DNA of 36,605 bases, taken from positions 1 to 36,605 of the forward strand of contig CANRHQ010000011.1 of NCBI GenBank assembly GCA_947630445.1, in the 5' to 3' direction. A program made the position numbers and the translations under genes. Below, piece by piece: positions 32,811 to 36,605 of this stretch. How positions within the stretch are numbered: the first letter of the stretch is position 1; the number at the start of each line of letters is the position of its first letter. The notes under the pieces were generated by a model. The model did no database searches. It was not told where the DNA came from and saw only the letters and a program-made list of their open reading frames with translations. This DNA comes from an uncultured Clostridia bacterium (GTDB taxonomy: Bacteria > Bacillota > Clostridia > TANB77 > CAG-508).

Positions 32811-33695
32811 ATGAAAGTAGGAATAGACTTAGGAGGAAGCCATATAGGAATTGGTTTAGTAGATGAAAATGGAAAAATTTTATATAAAGAAGAAAAATAT
32901 ATAAAAAATAAAGATAATATAGAAAAAGTAATAGAAGAATTTATAACTGAAAAAGTTATGCAAATAAATTTAACTAATGAAATTGACAGCATAGGAATAG
33001 CTATTCCTGGAACTGTTTCAGAAAATAAAATTATAAAAGCAGTAAATTTAGGAATACAAGATTATGATTTAGCTACAGAGTTAGAAAAAATTTTACACAT
33101 AAAAGTAAAGTTAAAAAATGATGCTAAATGTGCAGCTCTAGCAGAACAAAAATATGGAGAATTGGCACAATATGAAAATAGTATATTTTTATGTATAGGA
33201 ACAGGGGTTGGAGGAGCAGTTATATTTAATGGAAAATTATTAGAGCCTAAGGGAGTTCCTGGTTTTGAATTTAGTCATACTATTATACATAAAAATGGTA
33301 ATTTATGTAGTTGTGGAAAAAGAGGCTGTTTTGAAACATATGCAAGTCTAAAAAAATTCAAAGAAAAAATTGCAAATGAGTATAATTTGAATTCTATAGA
33401 TGGAGAAGTAATTAGAGAGTTTATAAGAAATAATAGTACAGACTCGCGTTTAAAATACATAATTAATAGTTACATACAAGATCTTAGTATAGGAATATCA
33501 AATATAATAAATATATTTGAACCAGAAGCTATATGTATTGGAGGAAGTTTTGCTGAATATGAGGATATTTTAAAACAACCATTAAAAAAGGCATTATTAG
33601 AAGAAAACTTGCTATTTAACAAAAGAGATGATATAATAATAAAACATGCAAAATTAAAAAATGATGCAGGAATAATAGGAGCAGCACTTATATAA
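32811..33695 (+). CDS. ROK family sugar kinase (glucokinase-like)
   Basis: The 294-residue product has the phosphate-binding DLGGSHIGIGLVDENG at the N-terminus, GIAIPGTV, LKNDAKCAALAEQ with the catalytic Asp, GTGVGGAVIFNG, and the zinc-type ROK motif CSCGKRGCFE (166-175). ROK kinases phosphorylate glucose, N-acetylglucosamine or related sugars in the cytoplasm. The substrate is not visible. The start at 32811 follows AAAGGGA and gives the usual MKVGIDLGG; a 39-bp longer frame has no good site. It is probably co-transcribed with mtaB, 12 bp downstream. Confidence 0.9.
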   Translation: MKVGIDLGGSHIGIGLVDENGKILYKEEKYIKNKDNIEKVIEEFITEKVMQINLTNEIDSIGIAIPGTVSENKIIKAVNLGIQDYDLATELEKILHIKVKLKNDAKCAALAEQKYGELAQYENSIFLCIGTGVGGAVIFNGKLLEPKGVPGFEFSHTIIHKNGNLCSCGKRGCFETYASLKKFKEKIANEYNLNSIDGEVIREFIRNNSTDSRLKYIINSYIQDLSIGISNIINIFEPEAICIGGSFAEYEDILKQPLKKALLEENLLFNKRDDIIIKHAKLKNDAGIIGAALI

Positions 33696-33707
33696 ATAGG
33701 AGTAGTT

Positions 33708-34991
33708 ATGAAAAAAGTAAGTTTTTATACTTTAGGATGTAAAGTAAATCAATATGAAACAAATGCAATGATGCAAAAATTTATAGAATCAGGATATGAA
33801 ATTGTTGATGCAGAAGAAAACATTTCAGATATATGTATTATAAATACATGTACAGTAACAAATATGTCAGATAGAAAATCAAGACAAGTGTTAAGAAAAG
33901 TAAAAGACAAAAATAAAAATGCAATAATAGTTGCAGTTGGATGTTATGCACAAGTAGCAAAAGATGAATTAGAAAAGATGCCAGAAATAGATATAGTTTT
34001 AGGAAATGAAGAAAAGAAAGACATTGTAAGATATGTAGAAAAATATATAAATGAAAAACAAAAATTAATAAAAATAGAAGATATTGGTAATAAGAAAAAT
34101 TTTGCAGATATGGGACAAATAACATATACAGAAAAAACTAGAGCAGTGATAAAAATTCAAGATGGTTGTAATCAATTTTGTTCTTATTGTATAATACCAT
34201 ATGCGAGAGGTAGAGTAAGGAGTAGAGAAGAAAATAGTATTATTAAAGAGATAGAACAAATTTCGAAAAAAGGAATAAAAGAAGTAGTAATTACTGGAAT
34301 ACATATAGCATCATATGGTACAGATTTAAAAAATGAAAATGGACTAATAGAGTTATTAGAAAAAATAAATCAAATAGAAGGAATTAAAAGAATCAGATTA
34401 GGATCTTTAGAACCTAAAATTATAACAGATGATTTTATGAAAAGGCTAATAAAATTAGAAAAAATATGCCATCATTTTCATTTGTCATTACAAAGTGGCT
34501 GTGATGAAACATTAAAAAGAATGAATAGAAAATATACAACAAAAGATATAACGGAAATAGTAGAAAGACTAAGGAAATATTATAAAGATGTAATTCTTAC
34601 AACAGATATAATTGTTGGATTTCCTGGGGAAACTCAAGAGGAATTTGATAAAACTTATAAATTTTTAAGTGATATGAAATTTTATAAGATGCATGTATTT
34701 CAGTATTCAAAAAGAAAAGGAACAAGAGCAGCAGAAATGCCAGATCAAGTGGATAGCAGTATAAAAGAACAAAGAAGTAAAAAACTTATTGAATTATCAA
34801 ATAAATATCAAAATGAATATAATGAGGCATATATAGGAAAAACTGTAGAGGTATTATTTGAAACTAAAGATGGAGATTATTTTAAAGGACATACACAAAA
34901 CTATATATTGGTTAAATATAAAAGCAATAAAAAATTAGAAAATCAATTTAAGTCTATTAAAATTACAAATTTAGAAATGTTACAAATGTAA
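33708..34991 (+). CDS. mtaB: tRNA t6A37 methylthiotransferase MtaB
   Basis: MtaB converts t6A37 to ms2t6A37 in tRNA. The 427-residue radical-SAM enzyme has the N-terminal cluster domain (TLGCKVNQYET, INTCTVTNMSD, VGCYAQ) and the radical-SAM motif DGCNQFCSYC with Cys154, Cys158 and Cys161. It then has ARGRVRSRE, LSLQSGCDETLKRMNRKYT, DIIVGFPGET and a C-terminal TRAM domain. The CKVNQYE start distinguishes MtaB from MiaB and RimO. No clear terminator follows. Confidence 0.93.
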   Translation: MKKVSFYTLGCKVNQYETNAMMQKFIESGYEIVDAEENISDICIINTCTVTNMSDRKSRQVLRKVKDKNKNAIIVAVGCYAQVAKDELEKMPEIDIVLGNEEKKDIVRYVEKYINEKQKLIKIEDIGNKKNFADMGQITYTEKTRAVIKIQDGCNQFCSYCIIPYARGRVRSREENSIIKEIEQISKKGIKEVVITGIHIASYGTDLKNENGLIELLEKINQIEGIKRIRLGSLEPKIITDDFMKRLIKLEKICHHFHLSLQSGCDETLKRMNRKYTTKDITEIVERLRKYYKDVILTTDIIVGFPGETQEEFDKTYKFLSDMKFYKMHVFQYSKRKGTRAAEMPDQVDSSIKEQRSKKLIELSNKYQNEYNEAYIGKTVEVLFETKDGDYFKGHTQNYILVKYKSNKKLENQFKSIKITNLEMLQM

Positions 34992-35034
34992 TATATCTGT
35001 AACAAAAACTTAATATAAAAATATATCAAAATAC

Positions 35035-35063
35035 TTGATAAATTTAAGAAAATAGTATATAAA
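35035..35063 (+). promoter_or_regulatory. Candidate sigma-A promoter for the 111-aa protein
   Basis: TTGATA (35035-35040), 17 bp and TATAAA (35058-35063) lie 43 bp upstream of the start at 35107. Confidence 0.55.
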
Positions 35064-35106
35064 TATATTAAATTATAAATTATAAAACTACAAAGGAGGA
35101 ATAAAC

Positions 35107-35442
35107 ATGGCAGATATAGAAGAAATTTCAGGAGTTTATGGAGGAGTAAAAGCTGAAGGTACAGGTGAAACAGAAAATACAGTAAATGATACAACTAATA
35201 CAACAGATACTACTAATACAACAGATACAACAGGTACAACTGGTAGTATAGATAAATTACCAGCAAAAACAACTTTTTGGAGTAAATTAAAATCAGTATT
35301 ATTTTACGAGATAAAAGTTGAACTTACACCATATCAACAAAAAGTTGAAGATGAACTAAATGAATTTTTACATCAAGATATAACTTGGGCTAAAGTAAAA
35401 GATTTCTTATTCCAAGAAGTTACATTTGGTAAAAATAAATAA
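35107..35442 (+). CDS. Hypothetical protein with Thr/Asn repeat, 111 aa
   Basis: No named family is recognised. The N-terminus is acidic (MADIEEISGVYGG), residues about 24-48 are TTNTTDTT-type repeats, and the C-terminal 55 residues hold an internal duplication: WSKLKSVLFYEIKV and WAKVKDFLFQEVTF, separated by ELTPYQQKVEDELNEFLHQD. No membrane helix or signal peptide is seen. The gene has its own promoter, AAAGGAGG and a terminator. The repeat resembles the tail of the pilus PilO-like protein in composition and phrasing. Confidence 0.75.
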   Translation: MADIEEISGVYGGVKAEGTGETENTVNDTTNTTDTTNTTDTTGTTGSIDKLPAKTTFWSKLKSVLFYEIKVELTPYQQKVEDELNEFLHQDITWAKVKDFLFQEVTFGKNK

Positions 35443-35459
35443 TATAGAATTAAAATTGT

Positions 35460-35491
35460 ACCAGTTTTATAGAAATATGAACTGGTTTTTT
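35460..35491 (+). terminator. Terminator after the 111-aa gene
   Basis: ACCAGTT (35460-35466) pairs with AACTGGT (35480-35486), followed by a T-run. Confidence 0.8.
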
Positions 35492-35546
35492 ATATTTATG
35501 ATCAATTTACTTTTTGCAAAATTTTTGAAAAAAATCTAAAAAAGTA

Positions 35547-35575
35547 TTGACATTTATATAAAAGTAATATATACT
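35547..35575 (+). promoter_or_regulatory. Promoter of the tRNA pair
   Basis: TTGACA (35547-35552), 17 bp and TATACT (35570-35575) lie 25 bp before the first tRNA. Confidence 0.8.
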
Positions 35576-35600
35576 TATTCTTGCGTTAAGCAATAAACAT

Positions 35601-35677
35601 GCTCCCGTAGCTCAGTTGGTCAGAGCAACCGGCTCATAACCGGTGGGTCCTAGGTTCAAGTCCTAGCGGGAGCACCA
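35601..35677 (+). tRNA. tRNA with CAT anticodon (Met most likely, Ile2 possible)
   Basis: The acceptor GCTCCCG pairs with CGGGAGC, the D-arm reads AGCTCAGTTGGTCAGAGC, the anticodon loop is CTCATAA between ACCGG and CCGGT, and the T-arm is CCTAGGTTCAAGTCCTAG. CCA is encoded. The G1-C72 pair argues against initiator tRNA. The CAT could be elongator Met or, if modified to lysidine, Ile (AUA); the latter codon is very common in this genome. Confidence 0.93.
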
Positions 35678-35710
35678 TTTTTTTATTATAAATCTATAAT
35701 AAAAAAATTT

Positions 35711-35796
35711 GGACAGGTGGCCGAGTGGCTAAAGGCGGCAGACTGTAAATCTGTTCTCATTTGAGTACGATGGTTCGAATCCATCCCTGTCCACCA
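35711..35796 (+). tRNA. tRNA-Tyr (GTA)
   Basis: GGACAGG pairs with CCTGTCC, the anticodon loop CTGTAAA carries GTA, and a long variable arm (TTCTCATTTGAGTACGA) is typical of Tyr in bacteria. The T-loop is GTTCGAATC and CCA is encoded. It is probably co-transcribed with the CAT tRNA. Confidence 0.95.
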
Positions 35797-35803
35797 TAAA
35801 AGT

Positions 35804-35846
35804 AAATCCTAGAATGCTTGATATATAAGCAATCTAGGATTTTTCT
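35804..35846 (+). terminator. Terminator of the tRNA operon
   Basis: AAATCCTAG (35804-35812) pairs with CTAGGATTT (35834-35842), with an inner TGCTT/AAGCA stem, followed by T-rich sequence. Confidence 0.85.
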
Positions 35847-35900
35847 TTATAATTTTTAATGCAATACTGTAATAAAAAAATAAAAAAGTAGGAAAATTCA

Positions 35901-35930
35901 CTTGACTTTTGCAAACAATTGTTTTATAAT
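35901..35930 (+). promoter_or_regulatory. Promoter with spacer palindrome (dinD)
   Basis: TTGACT (35902-35907), a 17-bp spacer and TATAAT (35925-35930). The spacer again holds GCAAACAATTGTTTTA around the AAACAATTGTTT palindrome. Only the last -35 base differs from the block at 9094-9123. Confidence 0.85.
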
Positions 35931-35976
35931 ATTGCCTAAATTAGTATACTAAATTTTGGAAATGGAGATGATATTA

Positions 35977-36605
35977 ATGAAAGAAATAGATAAAAATAAT
36001 AAATCATTTGAAGAAATTAAACATATTGATGAAAGTGGTATTGAATTTTGGTATGCAAGAGAACTTATGATAATATTGGAATATAAACAATGGAGAAGAT
36101 TTGAAAATGTAATAAATAAAGCAAAAGAATCTTGTAAAAATAGTGGTATGAGTGCGATTGAACATTTTGCCAACGTTGGCAAAACGATAAAAATGCCAAA
36201 AGGTGCAGAAAAAATAATTCCAGATTACAAATTAACTCGTTATGCTTGTTATTTAATAGCACAAAATGGAGATAGTAGAAAAAAAGTAATTAGCCTTGCA
36301 CAAACATATTTTGCAGTTCAAACTAGGAAACAAGAAATAAGTGAAAAAGAATATACTTCATTAACAGAAGATGAAAAAAGATTTTATCAAAGAAATTTAA
36401 CAAGGAAAGGCAATTATTCACTTAATCAAACAGCCAAAAAAGCAGGAGTTAAAAATTTTGATAGATTCCACAATAGCGGATATAAAGGGTTATATAATGG
36501 AGAAACAGCCGATGATATTGCAAAAAGAAAAGGATTAAGATATAGAGAAGATATTTTAGACAATATGGGAAGTATTGAACTTGCAAATAATCTATTTAGG
36601 ATTGC
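35977..36605 (+). CDS. dinD: DNA damage-inducible protein D (DinD), truncated by window end
   Basis: The 209 visible residues follow E. coli DinD closely: SFEEIKHIDESGIEFWYARE, a WRRFENVINKAKESCKNSG segment, LTRYACYLIAQNGD, AQTYFAVQTRKQE, a variable loop, then NSGYKGLYNGETADDIAKRK and MGSIELANNLFRI. The C-terminus lies beyond 36605. E. coli dinD is a LexA-controlled SOS gene whose product affects RecA activity. The start follows AATGGAG (35961-35967), 9 bp upstream. Codons such as CGT, GCC, ACG and GGC are more frequent than in neighbours, hinting at acquisition. A perfect 20-bp palindrome lies inside the gene at 36165-36184. Confidence 0.93.
   Translation, partial: MKEIDKNNKSFEEIKHIDESGIEFWYARELMIILEYKQWRRFENVINKAKESCKNSGMSAIEHFANVGKTIKMPKGAEKIIPDYKLTRYACYLIAQNGDSRKKVISLAQTYFAVQTRKQEISEKEYTSLTEDEKRFYQRNLTRKGNYSLNQTAKKAGVKNFDRFHNSGYKGLYNGETADDIAKRKGLRYREDILDNMGSIELANNLFRI
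36165..36184. repeat. 20-bp perfect palindrome within dinD
   Basis: TTTTGCCAACGTTGGCAAAA reads identically on both strands and encodes the FANVGK part of DinD. It is GC-rich for this genome. Function unknown; it could be a protein site, an RNA hairpin or chance. Confidence 0.5.

Noticed and set aside
35601..35677. Initiator tRNA-fMet
   Set aside because: The first base pair is G-C, while initiator tRNA has a mismatched 1-72 pair, and the anticodon stem lacks the GGG/CCC run.

Overview
The window is a very AT-rich chromosome segment from a spore-forming member of the Clostridia (Bacillota). Sporulation and germination genes (gpr, ytxC, spoVAC-AD-AE), strong AGGAGG ribosome binding sites, consensus sigma-A promoters and heavy use of AGA (Arg) and TTA (Leu) codons support this. 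Genus cannot be told from the sequence alone; an uncultured gut Clostridia lineage is plausible.

Layout. 1-8021: housekeeping operons: a small basic protein on the minus strand, scpB and a short proS without the editing insert, an Asp23/AmaP/DUF2273 envelope-stress operon, nusB, xseA, a membrane-anchored hypothetical, xseB, a YuiD-like membrane protein and fhs. 8011-9059: gpr behind a near-perfect forespore-type (sigma-F/G) promoter. 9094-10058: a KilA-N protein with its own consensus promoter/operator and terminator. 10099-13924: minus-strand ytxC, then, beyond a plus-strand 44-residue ORF, a GH57 (DUF1957) alpha-glucan enzyme and a DUF4912 protein with a histone-H1-like tail. 14021-15440: the infC-rpmI-rplT operon with an attenuated leader and an AUA start for infC. 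15459-17602: a 5'-nucleotidase-like gene and guaB. 17610-19500: spoVAC-AD-AE on the minus strand.

19568-32782 is a complete type IV pilus locus: a PilM-PilN fusion, a PilO-like protein with a Thr/Asn/Asp tail, a PilP-like protein, eight tandem major-pilin paralogues, a prepilin peptidase, a minor pilin, PilB, PilT and PilC. The eight pilins share a nearly invariant N-terminus, a variable centre and a semi-conserved C-terminus. A 221-bp perfect identity between two pilin junctions shows recent exchange inside the array. None of the pilins has the usual Glu5, and the peptidase and PilT depart from consensus motifs, so the whole machine is divergent.

32811-36605: a ROK-family kinase, mtaB, a small protein with a Thr/Asn repeat, a tRNA-CAT (Met) plus tRNA-Tyr operon, and a dinD homologue cut by the window end. 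The dinD promoter is nearly identical, 29 of 30 bases, to that of the KilA-N gene 26.8 kb away, including a palindrome in the spacer. The two genes therefore look like one small, possibly DNA-damage-responsive regulon.

The observations most worth following are the pilin cassette array, the shared KilA-N/dinD operator, the phased ATTACA array upstream of the pilus promoter, and the AUA start of infC.
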